From Pseudoxanthomonas suwonensis (GTDB taxonomy: Bacteria > Pseudomonadota > Gammaproteobacteria > Xanthomonadales > Xanthomonadaceae), in NCBI GenBank assembly GCA_030535605.1, contig JAUNRQ010000017.1:1-43416 (forward strand): a stretch of DNA of 43,416 nt, given 5' to 3'. The notes beneath the pieces are model-generated. The model was not told where the DNA came from and did no database searches. It saw nothing but the letters and a program-made list of their open reading frames with translations. A program made the translations under genes and the position numbers. Numbering within the stretch: position 1 is the first letter of the stretch; the number at the start of each line of letters is the position of its first letter. Below, one piece after another: positions 1 to 8,712 of the stretch.

Positions 1-29
1 AAGATCGAGTCCTGAGCGGGTGGGCCGGC

Positions 30-129
30 GGGGTTGTCGCGGATGAATCCGGTCCTACGAAGATGCCGCGGGGTTGTCGCGGATTGAATCCGCTCCCACG
101 AAGGGCAGGGCTGTAGGGGTTGAATCCGC
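30..129. repeat. REP-like intergenic repeats (two copies plus a degenerate third)
   Basis: Two near-identical units, about 30-62 and 70-103, share GGGGTTGTCGCGGAT, then GAATCC and a C/T-rich end CCTACGAAG or CCCACGAAG. Around 115-129 a shortened piece (GGGGTTGAATCCGCT) remains. Read on the minus strand, unit 2 is GTGGGAGCGGATTCAATCCGC; its core GCGGATT/AATCCGC is a near-perfect palindrome. This is the form of the REP-type repeats commonly scattered between genes in Xanthomonadaceae and Pseudomonas. The units lie just downstream of the DUF4126 stop codon, a usual place for such elements. Confidence 0.7.
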
Positions 130-168
130 TGCCGGACGGGCAGGGTTGTCGTTACTGGAGTCCAGTGC

Positions 169-759
169 CTATGGCGCGGGGCGCGGCGGCGTGGACGGGC
201 GTCGGCGGAACAGTTTGCGCCAGACCCACCACAGCAGGATGGCGAAGGTCAGGGTCAGTGCGATGGCGATGCCCAGTGCGACCCACGGGTAGGTGAACAC
301 CAGCCCCAGACCGCCGACCACGGCGACGTCCTCGGCTGCCGATGCGCTCCAGTTGCTGATCGGCTCCGGCGAGGTGTTGATCATCGCGCGCGTGCCGCTC
401 TTCAGGAAATGGCTGACCAGTGCGGTGCCCGCGCCGGCCGCGAGCATGCCGCCGCCGAGTTCGCCGTCCGGCGAAATCGCCGCCGCGGCGAGGAACGCGC
501 CGGCGGGAATGCGCAGCAGGGTGTGCATCAGGTCCCATGCCGAATCCACGCCGGGGATCTTGTCGGCAAAGAACTCCGCCGCCGCCAGCACGCCGGACAC
601 GCCCAGTACCCAAGGCGATTCGGTGACTTGCAGCGCCTGCGGCAGGTCCAGCCAGCCGAAGAAGCCGGCTAGGCCGACGCCGAACACGGTGAGATAGACG
701 CGGATGCCGGCCAGCCACGCCAGCAACACGCCGATGGCGAACAGGTGGGCTTCGGACAT
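169..759 (-). CDS. DUF4126 family inner-membrane protein
   Basis: A 196-residue protein dominated by hydrophobic segments. It starts with a membrane helix (about residues 5-25), has further hydrophobic stretches near 30-60, 80-110 and 145-180, and ends in a basic, proline-rich cytoplasmic tail. The segment order and motifs (FFADKIPGVDSAWD, then a Gly/Ala-rich helix and NTSPEPISNW) match the DUF4126 family, whose function is unknown. Start chosen at the ATG at 759, preceded by GGGGA about eight bases upstream. It is divergent from the DUF6776 gene, with 101 bases between them. I cannot assign a transport or enzymatic role. Confidence 0.8.
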   Translation of the reverse strand: MSEAHLFAIGVLLAWLAGIRVYLTVFGVGLAGFFGWLDLPQALQVTESPWVLGVSGVLAAAEFFADKIPGVDSAWDLMHTLLRIPAGAFLAAAAISPDGELGGGMLAAGAGTALVSHFLKSGTRAMINTSPEPISNWSASAAEDVAVVGGLGLVFTYPWVALGIAIALTLTFAILLWWVWRKLFRRRPSTPPRPAP

Positions 760-823
760 GGATCATCCCCGTGCAACGCGCCGCGATCGACGCCTGATGC
801 GCAACTCTATACCGCGCCATGGC

Positions 824-853
824 TTGACGCAGGCTTAAGTGGCTCGTTATACG
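824..853 (+). promoter_or_regulatory. Predicted sigma-70 promoter, apparently leaderless
   Basis: TTGACG (824-829) and TATACG (848-853) are separated by 18 bases. The -10 ends seven bases before the ATG at 861, so transcription would begin at or next to the start codon. The GGGGAG between -10 and ATG is only two bases from the ATG, too close for a normal ribosome binding site. This is one of the best -35/-10 pairs in the window. Confidence 0.5.
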
Positions 854-860
854 GGGAGCC

Positions 861-1646
861 ATGAATTCCAGTGATCCCAGCCAGCCGCCGTCGCCGGACG
901 AACCGGCCGGCGGTGACTCCGCGCCGGCGCCGCCGCCGCCAGCAGCCGAACCGGCCAATGCCGGGCTCGCGTGGTCGGTGATCGGCTTGTTCCTGTTCGC
1001 GATGGCGTTCGGCATCTGGGGCCTGTGGCGGGCATTCGCCCCGGCGCCGGCCGACGCCGCCTTGCAGTTGCAGGTGCAGGAGCAGCGGATTGCCGAACTT
1101 GAGCAACGCATCACCGACCTGGCCCGCTCCGACCAGATTTCGCGCGAGGCCAACCAGCAGGTGCAGGCCACCCTGGCCGAGCGCGACGAGGAAATCGCCG
1201 GGCTGCGTGCCGATGTCGCCTTCTACGAGCGCTTCGTCGGCCCCACCGCGCAGCGTCGAGGCCTGTCGGTGCACGCGTTGGAACTGAAGCCGCAGGACGC
1301 ACGCACCTGGCACTTCACCGCCACGCTCACCCAGAACGTCAACCAGGGTGCGGTCAACGAGGGTCGAGCCACGCTGGCGCTGGAGGGCACGCTGGACGGC
1401 CGCCTGCAGCAACTGGACTGGGCCGGGTTGCGGCAGCAGCCGGATGCCGAGGGCATCGCCTATTCGTTCAAGTTCTTCCAGCGGGTGGAAGGTGACGTGC
1501 TGCTGCCGGAAGGTTTCAAGCCGGTGCGGGTCATCGTCCGGCTGGTGCCGCGTGGCGGGCGCATGATCGAGCAGTCCTTCACTTGGACCGAGGCTGCCGG
1601 CAGTGCGCCGGACGAGGCGGTGAACGGCGGCGACGCCACGCCTTGA
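861..1646 (+). CDS. DUF6776 family single-pass membrane protein
   Basis: A 261-residue protein with a disordered Pro/Ala-rich N-terminus (residues 1-35), one transmembrane helix (about 37-56), a predicted coiled coil rich in Glu/Gln/Arg/Leu (about 68-120) and a C-terminal beta-rich domain of about 130 residues. The architecture and the motif FYERFVGP after the coiled coil match DUF6776, a family of unknown function usually encoded beside erpA, as here (erpA follows after about 30 bases). The C-terminal domain should lie in the periplasm if the N-terminus is cytoplasmic. No catalytic motif is visible. Confidence 0.75.
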   Translation: MNSSDPSQPPSPDEPAGGDSAPAPPPPAAEPANAGLAWSVIGLFLFAMAFGIWGLWRAFAPAPADAALQLQVQEQRIAELEQRITDLARSDQISREANQQVQATLAERDEEIAGLRADVAFYERFVGPTAQRRGLSVHALELKPQDARTWHFTATLTQNVNQGAVNEGRATLALEGTLDGRLQQLDWAGLRQQPDAEGIAYSFKFFQRVEGDVLLPEGFKPVRVIVRLVPRGGRMIEQSFTWTEAAGSAPDEAVNGGDATP

Positions 1647-1677
1647 ACCCGCGCCCTGCAGCCGCCATCCTGTGGGC

Positions 1678-2055
1678 ATGGAACGCATCGACCTGCCCAC
1701 TGCGGCCCCCGACTACCAGTCCCTGTCCCGCCCGCTGGAATTCACCGTGGCCGCGGCAACCAAGGTGCGCGAACTGATCGCCGCCGAAGGCAACGACGCG
1801 CTGAAGCTGCGGGTATTCATCCAGGGCGGTGGCTGCTCCGGTTTCCAGTACGGCTTCGAGTTCGACGAGCAGCAGGCCGAGGATGATGCCGCGGTGACCA
1901 CCGATGCGGTGACGCTGCTGGTCGATCCGCTGAGCCTGCAGTACCTGATGGGTGCTGAAATCGACTACACCGAGAGCCTGCATGGCGCGCAGTTCGTGGT
2001 CCGCAACCCGAACGCCAAGTCGACCTGCGGTTGCGGGTCCTCGTTCACCACCTGA
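1678..2055 (+). CDS. erpA: Iron-sulfur cluster insertion protein ErpA
   Basis: A-type carrier of 125 residues that passes [Fe-S] clusters to apoproteins in the cytoplasm. The three invariant cluster-ligand cysteines are present: C53 in [10 protein letters not shown] and C117/C119 in CGCGSSF at the C-terminus. [15 protein letters not shown] is the family signature. The long form with an extended N-terminus and the sequence [17 protein letters not shown] fits ErpA better than IscA. I chose the ATG at 1678 over an in-frame GTG two codons upstream (1672). A CATCCT sequence six bases before the ATG may be a -10, making the transcript leaderless. Confidence 0.92.
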   Translation: MERIDLPTAAPDYQSLSRPLEFTVAAATKVRELIAAEGNDALKLRVFIQGGGCSGFQYGFEFDEQQAEDDAAVTTDAVTLLVDPLSLQYLMGAEIDYTESLHGAQFVVRNPNAKSTCGCGSSFTT

Positions 2056-2156
2056 TGCCTCGCCGCGGCCGTCGCTGAGGGCAGTTGGCCGACGGTAGTC
2101 GCCCACCGCGCCCCGCGTCGTGCCCGGCTGTCCCGCGCCGCAACGAGATCGCCCGG

Positions 2157-3038
2157 ATGGATGCGCCGACCCCCTTTGCGTTCGTGGATGCTCCGTTGGA
2201 TCGCGCCGATGCCTTGCGCGATGCACCGGGGGCGTTGCAGCGACTGTGGCCGGAGGCGCGGGTGCTGCGGGTGGATCCGGCGGGTTGCGCGCCCTGCGAT
2301 GGCGACGGCCAGGCGCACTGGCTGAACGGCGGCGACATCGCCACGGCGGTGCCGGCGGATGCGGTGTTCCTGGGCATGGACGGGTACGTTGGCTGGTTCG
2401 CGCTGCCCACCGATGAGCGCCTTGTCGATGGCGTGGATCTGCGCAGCGCGGCGGGGTCGTGGTCGGCTCGCGATGCAACCGCGTTCGCACAGGCGCGCGC
2501 GGTGCTGCATTGGCGCGACAGCCACCGGCATTGTGCGTTCTGCGCGGCGCCGTTGACGTATTCGCGCGGCGGCTGGCAGGGGGATTGCCGAAGCTGTGGA
2601 CGGACCCATTACCCGCGCAGCGACCCGGCGGTGATCGTCGCCGTCAGCGACGGCGAACGCCTGCTGCTGGGACGCCAGGCGAGCTGGCCGGCGCTACGCT
2701 ATTCGACCCTGGCCGGTTTCGTCGAACCGGGTGAAACCCTGGAGCAGACCGTGGTGCGCGAGGTGCTGGAGGAATCCGGCGTGCGCGTGCTCGGCAGTCG
2801 CTATCTGGCGTCGCAGCCGTGGCCGTTCCCCGGTTCGCTGATGCTCGGTTTCGTTGCGCATGCATTGCCGGATGCACCGCAGGCGCGGGAGGAACTGGAG
2901 GACGCGCGCTGGTTCAACCGTGCGCAGGTCGGTCGGGCACTGGCCGACGACAGCGGCGCGTGCGGCCTGAAGCTGTCGCCGCCGCTGTCGATTTCGCGCT
3001 GGCTGATCCAGCGCTGGCACGACGGCGAGCGCGCCTGA
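2157..3038 (+). CDS. nudC: NAD(+)/NADH diphosphatase (NudC family)
   Basis: Zinc-containing Nudix hydrolase of 293 residues. The family splits NADH into NMNH and AMP and removes NAD caps from RNA 5' ends. Visible order: N-terminal NudC domain; zinc ribbon with C126, C129, C144 and C147; then the Nudix domain with the complete box GX5EX7REUXEEXGU at 187-209 (starts GFVEPGE). The NudC-specific motif SQPWPFPGS follows at 219-227 and distinguishes this family from other Nudix enzymes. The frame is open upstream to 2085, but homology begins at the ATG at 2157. It lies 101 bases downstream of erpA on the same strand. Confidence 0.9.
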   Translation: MDAPTPFAFVDAPLDRADALRDAPGALQRLWPEARVLRVDPAGCAPCDGDGQAHWLNGGDIATAVPADAVFLGMDGYVGWFALPTDERLVDGVDLRSAAGSWSARDATAFAQARAVLHWRDSHRHCAFCAAPLTYSRGGWQGDCRSCGRTHYPRSDPAVIVAVSDGERLLLGRQASWPALRYSTLAGFVEPGETLEQTVVREVLEESGVRVLGSRYLASQPWPFPGSLMLGFVAHALPDAPQAREELEDARWFNRAQVGRALADDSGACGLKLSPPLSISRWLIQRWHDGERA

Positions 3039-3087
3039 TCCGCCCGCGTGCTGGCGGTGCGGGCGCCGGCGTGCCGCACGTGGTGCG

Positions 3088-3116
3088 CTGAACGGTTCGC
3101 GACGGGCGGCTAAACT
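3088..3116 (+). promoter_or_regulatory. Weak predicted promoter for the iminopeptidase gene
   Basis: CTGAAC (3088-3093), a 17-base spacer and TAAACT (3111-3116) could form a promoter between nudC and the iminopeptidase gene. The -10 is reasonable, but the -35 matches consensus at only three of six positions. The resulting 5' leader would be about 30 bases and would contain the AGGAG ribosome binding site at 3142-3146. Confidence 0.3.
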
Positions 3117-3151
3117 TGCGCATTCACGTTACCCTTCGCCCAGGAGTCGGC

Positions 3152-4099
3152 ATGCGCACCCTGTATCCGGATATCGAGCCCTACGAAATCGGCACCCTGG
3201 CCGTGGACGGGCGGCATACGCTGTACTGGGAGCAGTGCGGCAATCCCGACGGCAAGCCGGTGGTGCTGCTGCATGGCGGCCCCGGTGGCGGCTGCAACGA
3301 GAAGATGCGCCGCTTCCACGATCCGGACAAGTACCGGATCATCCTGTTCGACCAGCGCGGCGCCGGTCGCTCCACGCCGCATGCCGACCTGGTCGACAAC
3401 ACCACCTGGCACCTGGTGGATGACATCGAGAAGTTGCGCGAGTTGCTCGGCATCGAGCGCTGGCAGGTGTTCGGTGGCAGCTGGGGTTCGACGCTTGCGC
3501 TTGCCTACGCGCAGGCGCATCCGCAGCGCGTGACCGAGCTGGTGCTGCGCGGGATCTTCATGCTGCGCCAGTGGGAACTGCAGTGGTTCTATCAGCAGGG
3601 TGCCTCGCGCCTGTTCCCGGAGCCGTGGGAGCACTACCTGGCGGCGATTCCGGAAGCCGAGCGGGGCGATCTGATCGCTGCCTACCACCGCCGCCTGACC
3701 AGCGACGACGAAGCAGAGCGGCTGGCGGCGGCCAAGGCCTGGAGCATCTGGGAAGGCGCGACCAGCTTCCTGCACGTCGACGAGGACTTCGCGGAAGCCC
3801 ATGGCGATCCGCAGTTCGCGCTGGCGTTCGCGCGCATCGAGAATCATTACTTCGTCAACAAGGGATTTTTCGAGGTCGACGACCAGTTGCTGCGCGATGT
3901 CGAGCGCATCGCGGACATTCCCGGCGTCATCGTCCACGGCCGCTACGACGTGGTCTGTCCGATCGCCAATGCCTGGGACTTGCACAAGGCCTGGCCGAAG
4001 TCGGAACTGGTCATCGCCCCGGCGTCGGGGCATTCGGCGTTCGAGCCGGAGATCACCGACGCGCTCGTGGCGGCCACCGACCGCTTCGCCCACGCCTGA
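3152..4099 (+). CDS. pip: Proline iminopeptidase (S33 family)
   Basis: Cytoplasmic alpha/beta-hydrolase that removes N-terminal proline from peptides. It has 315 residues, close to the well-studied Xanthomonas enzyme. The oxyanion-hole motif HGGPGGG is at 41-47 and the nucleophile elbow GGSWGS at 108-113, with Ser110. The acid Asp266 sits in HGRYDVVCP and the base His294 in SGHSAFE. These numbers are the same as the catalytic triad known for Xanthomonas proline iminopeptidase. The ATG at 3152 has AGGAG five bases upstream; an upstream in-frame TTG (3116) lacks this support. Confidence 0.95.
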   Translation: MRTLYPDIEPYEIGTLAVDGRHTLYWEQCGNPDGKPVVLLHGGPGGGCNEKMRRFHDPDKYRIILFDQRGAGRSTPHADLVDNTTWHLVDDIEKLRELLGIERWQVFGGSWGSTLALAYAQAHPQRVTELVLRGIFMLRQWELQWFYQQGASRLFPEPWEHYLAAIPEAERGDLIAAYHRRLTSDDEAERLAAAKAWSIWEGATSFLHVDEDFAEAHGDPQFALAFARIENHYFVNKGFFEVDDQLLRDVERIADIPGVIVHGRYDVVCPIANAWDLHKAWPKSELVIAPASGHSAFEPEITDALVAATDRFAHA

Positions 4100-4173
4100 C
4101 GCCGGTCCGCTTTCAGGGGCACGACATTCATCCCCATCGGCGCCGATGGGCGCCCAGCCACGAGGAGGTTCCC

Positions 4174-4410
4174 ATGAGCGAACAGGACGACGATGCCATC
4201 ATCGTTCGCGACAGCAACGGCAACACCTTGCAGGACGGTGATTCGGTCACGCTGATCAAGGATCTGAAGGTCAAGGGCACCTCGGTGACGCTCAAGCGCG
4301 GCACCGTTGCCCGGAACATCCGGCTGACCGACGATCCGGACCTGATCGAGTGCAACGTCGAGAAGGTCAAGGGCCTGGTGTTGCGCACCGAGTTCCTGAA
4401 GAAGGCCTGA
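4174..4410 (+). CDS. PhnA C-terminal-domain protein (short YjdM/PhnA type)
   Basis: A 78-residue acidic/basic protein that corresponds to the C-terminal domain of PhnA/YjdM (VRDSNGN, LQDGDSVTLIKDLKVKG, then KRGTVARNIRL and CNVEKVKGLVLRTEFLKK). The zinc ribbon found at the N-terminus of full-length PhnA (about 110 residues) is absent, so this is the short form. Despite the name, the family is not firmly linked to phosphonate use and the function is unknown. GAGGAGG at 4162-4168 is one of the strongest ribosome binding sites in the window, suggesting high expression. Confidence 0.85.
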   Translation: MSEQDDDAIIVRDSNGNTLQDGDSVTLIKDLKVKGTSVTLKRGTVARNIRLTDDPDLIECNVEKVKGLVLRTEFLKKA

Positions 4411-4473
4411 TCCTCGCGATCGCGCGCGGACGATGGCAACATCGGCCTGCGCCGCCGTCGCTTGCCGCTGCCA

Positions 4474-4492
4474 CGGCCGCCAATGGTGGCCG
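4474..4492. terminator. Hairpin between convergent genes, possible terminator
   Basis: An eight-pair stem (CGGCCGCC against GGTGGCCG, one G-T pair) closes a three-base loop AAT. It lies between the end of the PhnA-domain gene and the end of ppk2, which face each other. There is no T-run on either side, so it is only a tentative terminator. Confidence 0.35.
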
Positions 4493-4502
4493 CGGCGCGG
4501 GC

Positions 4503-5732
4503 TCAGTGGTCTTTGCTGCCTGCGATCACTTCGGCGGCGGTGCCGACGATGCGGTTGTCGGCGGCATGCACCACCTTCGGATCCTTGGCCGGGTAGGGCA
4601 GGGTGTTGAGGAAGTAGCGCATGCAGTTCAGCCGTGCGCGCTTCTTGTCGTCGCTCTTGACCACGATCCAGGGCGAGTCGGCGGTGTCGGTGTGGAAGAA
4701 CATCGCTTCCTTGGCTTCGGTGTAGTCCTCCCAGCGATCCAGCGACTGGATGTCGATCGGCGAGAGCTTCCAGTGCTTGAGCGGATCGATCCGCCGCGAA
4801 TTGAAGCGGCGCAGTTGTTCCGAGCGGCTGACCGAGAACCAGAACTTGTACATGCGGATGCCGCTGCGCACCAGCATGCGTTCGAATTCCGGCGCTTCCC
4901 GCAGGAACTCCAGGTATTCGGCCGGGGTGCAGAAACCCATGACCTTCTCGACACCGGCACGGTTGTACCAGCTGCGGTCGAAGAACACGATCTCACCATG
5001 CGTGGGCAGGTGGCGGATGTAGCGCTGGAAGTACCACTGGCCACGTTCCTGGTCGTTGGGCTTTTCCAGCGCCACCACCCTTGCGCCGCGCGGGTTGAGG
5101 TGTTCGGTGAAACGCTTGATGGTGCCACCCTTGCCGGCGGCGTCGCGGCCCTCGAACAGGATCACGATGCGCTGGCCGGTCTCCTTGACCCAGTTCTGCA
5201 TCTTCAGCAACTCGATCTGCAGGCGCCGCTTTTCCGCCTCGTAGGCGTTGCGGCGCATGCGCGTGCGATAGGGATAGCTGTCCGGCAATGGCGCGGAGGT
5301 GCTTTCCTCGTCGGTACGCGGCATGTGTTCCAGCAGGTGCGCGACTTCACTGGAGATGCCGAGGCTGGCCGGGGTGGCACCGATCGGTGGCGTCGGTGCC
5401 GGGGGATGTTCGGCGACCAGCCGCGCGGCGTCGCGCTCGGCCACCGCTGCGGCAGCGGTCGTCGCCGGCCGCGGTGCCTGACGCGGGGAGCTGTTCGCGG
5501 TGGTTTTCCGGGCGGCGGCCTGTTTCGCCGGCGCTTTCCGGACAGAGGCCTTCTTGGCCGCCGCGGGCCTGACGCCAGCCCGTTTGGCAGCCGGTACTGC
5601 CGTCGCTTGCAGGTTTTCCGCTCGCTTGCGGGCAGGCGCCTCGTGGCGGTTGCCGACGGTGTCGTCAGCGGTGTCGACGGTGGCGGTGTCGACGGCGGTC
5701 GCGGGGGTGTCGGGTAAGCGTGTCGGGTTCAT
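4503..5732 (-). CDS. ppk2: Polyphosphate kinase 2 with histone-H1-like N-terminal extension
   Basis: Single-domain PPK2 that uses polyphosphate to phosphorylate nucleotides, or the reverse. The kinase domain covers about residues 150-409, with Walker A GRDAAGKGG (195-203), Walker B FFDRSWYNR (250-258) and the lid that follows; these fit class I enzymes, which act mainly on nucleoside diphosphates. Residues 1-140 are unusual: a low-complexity Ala/Lys/Arg/Pro tail, most basic at 33-85 (APAKQAAARK, PAAAKKASVRKAP), resembling bacterial histone-H1-like tails. The family core alone is about 250-300 residues. Start at the ATG at 5732; frame homology does not extend further. It lies 55 bases downstream of the Nudix gene, likely one operon. 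Confidence 0.9.
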   Translation of the reverse strand: MNPTRLPDTPATAVDTATVDTADDTVGNRHEAPARKRAENLQATAVPAAKRAGVRPAAAKKASVRKAPAKQAAARKTTANSSPRQAPRPATTAAAAVAERDAARLVAEHPPAPTPPIGATPASLGISSEVAHLLEHMPRTDEESTSAPLPDSYPYRTRMRRNAYEAEKRRLQIELLKMQNWVKETGQRIVILFEGRDAAGKGGTIKRFTEHLNPRGARVVALEKPNDQERGQWYFQRYIRHLPTHGEIVFFDRSWYNRAGVEKVMGFCTPAEYLEFLREAPEFERMLVRSGIRMYKFWFSVSRSEQLRRFNSRRIDPLKHWKLSPIDIQSLDRWEDYTEAKEAMFFHTDTADSPWIVVKSDDKKRARLNCMRYFLNTLPYPAKDPKVVHAADNRIVGTAAEVIAGSKDH

Positions 5733-5787
5733 CCCCGTAGCGTGCCACGGCAGGGCACCACTTGTCGCGCAGGCACCCGCCGCCGGC

Positions 5788-6348
5788 TCAGTCCGGCTGG
5801 AAGCGGCTGCCGTCGGGGTTGTGCTCGACCATCCACAGCCCCGCCCAGAGCTTGAGGTCCAGTTCGTGGCCCTCGGCCTGCTTGCGCAGCAGCCAGGCCG
5901 GTGCCTGGGCGCGCGCAACCGCGTGCACGGTGATGGCCTCGTCGCCCACGCCGCCGCCACTGCCGACCTTGCGCAGGCCGGTCGCGCGGACGAAGGCGAT
6001 GCGCTCGTTGGTCATGCCCGCCGAGGTCGGCCCCACCAGCAGCACGTCCACGCGGCCCGGTTCCCAGCCGGTTTCCTCGACCAGCTCGCGGCGCGCGGCC
6101 GACTCCAGGCTGTCATGATCGTGGTCGTCGCCGACCAGCCCGGCCGGCATTTCGATGGTCGAGGCACCCAGCGGGATCCGGTGCTGCTCGACGAACAGCA
6201 CCTCGTCGTCGGGCGTCACCGCGATCACGATCACGGCCATGCCCTGGCCGTGGGTGCGCTCGCAGGATTCCCAGTGGCCGATGCGTACCAGCCGCAGCCA
6301 CTGGCCTTCGTGCAGGACCTCGCGGTCCATCGGGGCTTGCTTGTCCAT
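5788..6348 (-). CDS. Nudix hydrolase, ADP-ribose pyrophosphatase-like
   Basis: A 186-residue Nudix protein. The catalytic helix motif AARRELVEETGW (about residues 83-95) is intact. The loop before it (GLVGDDHDHDSLE) is three residues longer than the classic box and carries Asp where the first Glu normally lies. The start (EGQWLRLVRIGHWE) and the motif VEQHRIPLG resemble ADP-ribose and nucleotide-sugar pyrophosphatases, but substrate cannot be read from sequence. TAGCAT ends six bases before the ATG at 6348, suggesting a leaderless transcript. It is followed by ppk2 in the same direction; the pair may share a nucleotide or polyphosphate theme. Confidence 0.82.
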   Translation of the reverse strand: MDKQAPMDREVLHEGQWLRLVRIGHWESCERTHGQGMAVIVIAVTPDDEVLFVEQHRIPLGASTIEMPAGLVGDDHDHDSLESAARRELVEETGWEPGRVDVLLVGPTSAGMTNERIAFVRATGLRKVGSGGGVGDEAITVHAVARAQAPAWLLRKQAEGHELDLKLWAGLWMVEHNPDGSRFQPD

Positions 6349-6490
6349 CCGCGCATGCTACGGGTCCGGCGATGACAACGGTACGTCGGCATGCGGCCAC
6401 CGCCACGTCAAGCCTGCAGGAAGCGGTTGCGTGCGTGTAGGCTGGGCGCCGCTGGCGCGGTCGTGCGTCGCGTTCACCCGATCTTTGCGC

Positions 6491-8647
6491 ATGTTCCCCG
6501 CCGACGACGACTTCCTCCGCCAGATCGATGCCGCCGAGCCGGCCGACGCCCGCCGGCTGCTGCGTCGGGTGGTGGACCGGGTGCGACCGGCCGGGGTGCC
6601 GCTGTCCGGACTGGAGGATGCCTTTCTTGCGCGGGTCAACGCCCTTCGGACACTGTTGCTGGCGGAGCCGGAGCATCACGCGAAACTGGTCGCGGTACTG
6701 CACGGATGGCTGGACGGCCAGCACCTGCAGCAGGCCCTGAGCCATGTCGGCCTGCTGCCACGGCGCGGCTTCATGCACGAAATGCGGCGGCGCTGGTACG
6801 ACACCCTCAACCCGCCGCCGCGCGACACCCACAGCCTGTCCGACACCCTGCGCCATGTGTTCCACCGAGACGACGACCCGTTGTGGGTGGAAGTGGTGGG
6901 TGACGAAGCCTGGTCGATGCTGCTGGAACTGCTGTTCGACGACGGGCGCGGCGGCGGCGAGGCCACCGGCGACCAGGTCCGGCCGATGCTCGATGCGCTG
7001 GAAAAGCTGGCCGTGTGGGTCGCGGCCGAGGAACTGGAAACCGACCTGGTGCGGCTGGACCCGAAGATCCTCGAACGCGACTCGCCGTTTTCAGCCTTGC
7101 AAAGGGAAATGGCCGCGTTCGCTGCCGACTACCGAGCCTTGTCGGCCGGCGAGCGTGCCGAATACCATGACGACGCCCATTTGCGCGTGTTGCTGGAGCA
7201 GTCGGTCGACGCGCTTGCACTGTACCGCCGCCGCAGCCTGTCGCGCGGTGCCAGCATCGGCCTGACGTACCTGCTGGAACGGCTCGACCAGACGCTGGCG
7301 CGAATCGCCACGCTGCTGGACGTGGTCGACCTGACCCCGGAGGCCGTCGGCCGCGCGCGTGCTGCCCGCATTCGCCTGTTCCGCCAACTGGTTGCCGCCT
7401 CGGTCCAGCGCAACAGCCTGCGCGCGCTGTGGCGGCAGAACATCGGCCTGCTGGCGCGCAACGTTTCCAACAACGCCAGCACCCATGGCGAGCACTACGT
7501 CAGCAGCAACCGCAGCGGCTACTTGCGGATGCTGCGTGCGGCCGCCGGTGCCGGATTGATCATTCCGTTCATGGCGCTGTTCAAGTTGTGGATCGGCCGC
7601 CTGGGGCTGCCGGTGCTGATCGAACACGTGCTGTACAGCCTGAACTATGGCCTGGGCTTCGTCCTGATCCACATTCTCGGCTTCGCGGTGGCCACCAAGC
7701 AGCCGGCGATGACCGCGGCGTATTTCTCCGGCGCGATGGAGCGCGAAGGACGTTCCACCGCGGCGCCGCTTGCGCTGGTGGAGTTGCTGGCACGCGTCAG
7801 TCGCACGCAGTTCATCGCCATCGTCGGCAATGTCAGCATCGCGCTGCTGGTGGCGTGGTTGCTGGCGCGCGGCTGGTTGGCATTGTCCGGCAACGCGCTG
7901 CTGGGCTGGCGCGAGAGTGACTATCTGCTGGCGTCGCTGCATCCGTGGTCGGGGTTGGCGGTGGTGCATGCGGGGATCGCCGGCTTCTGGCTGTTCCTGT
8001 CGGGACTGATCGCCGGCTATTTCGACAACCGCTTCGTGATGCTGTCGCTGCAGCAGCGTTTCCAGCAGCACCCATGGGGGCGCCGGTTGTTGCCGAGGCC
8101 GTTGCGCGAGCGCCTGGGCCGTTGGCTGGCCGAGCACTATGGTGCGTTGTGGGGCAATTTCCTGTTCGGCGTGATGCTCGGCATGACCGGACTGGTCGGC
8201 TTCCTGCTGGGATTGCCGATCGACATTCGCCATGTCGCGTTTTCCGCCGCCAATGTCGGCCTGGTGTTGCCGTCCAGCCCGCTCGACCTGGGCATCTACC
8301 TGATGTTCGCGTTGCTGGTCGGCCTGGTCAATCTTGCGGTGAGCTTCGGGCTGGCGCTGTCGGTGGCCTTGCGTGCCCGCGGTTTGCGGCTGGACAACCC
8401 GCGCGCGATCCTCGCGGCGCTGTGGGGCAAGCTGAGCGTGGCACCGACCGAATTCTTCCTGCCCCCGGCGGATGCCGACCGATCTGCGGATGCGTCCGGC
8501 CAGAGTGGCGACAAGACGCCAGGCGCACGGGCGGAAGCGGCGGCCAAACCATCTGCGGATGCGGGAGCCGGCGACACGGCCAGCGTGCCGGATGCGGCGC
8601 CCGTGGCGGACGACGCGGGGGGCTCGGCGCGGCCGGACGGTAGTTGA
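6491..8647 (+). CDS. Large inner-membrane protein of the 'site-specific recombinase Gcr' family
   Basis: A 718-residue protein matching the family labelled SpecificRecomb/Gcr. The N-terminal half (1-345) is soluble, helical and rich in Arg/Asp/Glu. The second half has about six hydrophobic helices near 349-366, 386-402, 440-460, 488-508, 556-575 and 600-625. The C-terminus is a disordered Ala/Asp-rich tail. Conserved-looking motifs include GEHYVSSNRSGYLRML before the first helix, AYFSGAMEREG and LIAGYFDNR. I see no recombinase catalytic residues (no tyrosine- or serine-recombinase motif), so the inherited name should not be trusted. The ATG at 6491 is the only Met that starts the homologous region. 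The helical-repeat gene follows after 65 bases. Confidence 0.8.
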   Translation: MFPADDDFLRQIDAAEPADARRLLRRVVDRVRPAGVPLSGLEDAFLARVNALRTLLLAEPEHHAKLVAVLHGWLDGQHLQQALSHVGLLPRRGFMHEMRRRWYDTLNPPPRDTHSLSDTLRHVFHRDDDPLWVEVVGDEAWSMLLELLFDDGRGGGEATGDQVRPMLDALEKLAVWVAAEELETDLVRLDPKILERDSPFSALQREMAAFAADYRALSAGERAEYHDDAHLRVLLEQSVDALALYRRRSLSRGASIGLTYLLERLDQTLARIATLLDVVDLTPEAVGRARAARIRLFRQLVAASVQRNSLRALWRQNIGLLARNVSNNASTHGEHYVSSNRSGYLRMLRAAAGAGLIIPFMALFKLWIGRLGLPVLIEHVLYSLNYGLGFVLIHILGFAVATKQPAMTAAYFSGAMEREGRSTAAPLALVELLARVSRTQFIAIVGNVSIALLVAWLLARGWLALSGNALLGWRESDYLLASLHPWSGLAVVHAGIAGFWLFLSGLIAGYFDNRFVMLSLQQRFQQHPWGRRLLPRPLRERLGRWLAEHYGALWGNFLFGVMLGMTGLVGFLLGLPIDIRHVAFSAANVGLVLPSSPLDLGIYLMFALLVGLVNLAVSFGLALSVALRARGLRLDNPRAILAALWGKLSVAPTEFFLPPADADRSADASGQSGDKTPGARAEAAAKPSADAGAGDTASVPDAAPVADDAGGSARPDGS

Positions 8648-8712
8648 TCGGCACTGCACGTGTCGCGGACTCGTGCGCCTTGCCTTCATCCATCGGCAAC
8701 TAACCTGTCGCG

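Noticed and set aside
6491..8647. Reading the Gcr-family gene as a mobile-element recombinase
   Set aside because: Six hydrophobic helices, no tyrosine- or serine-recombinase residues, and no repeats or attachment sites around the gene.
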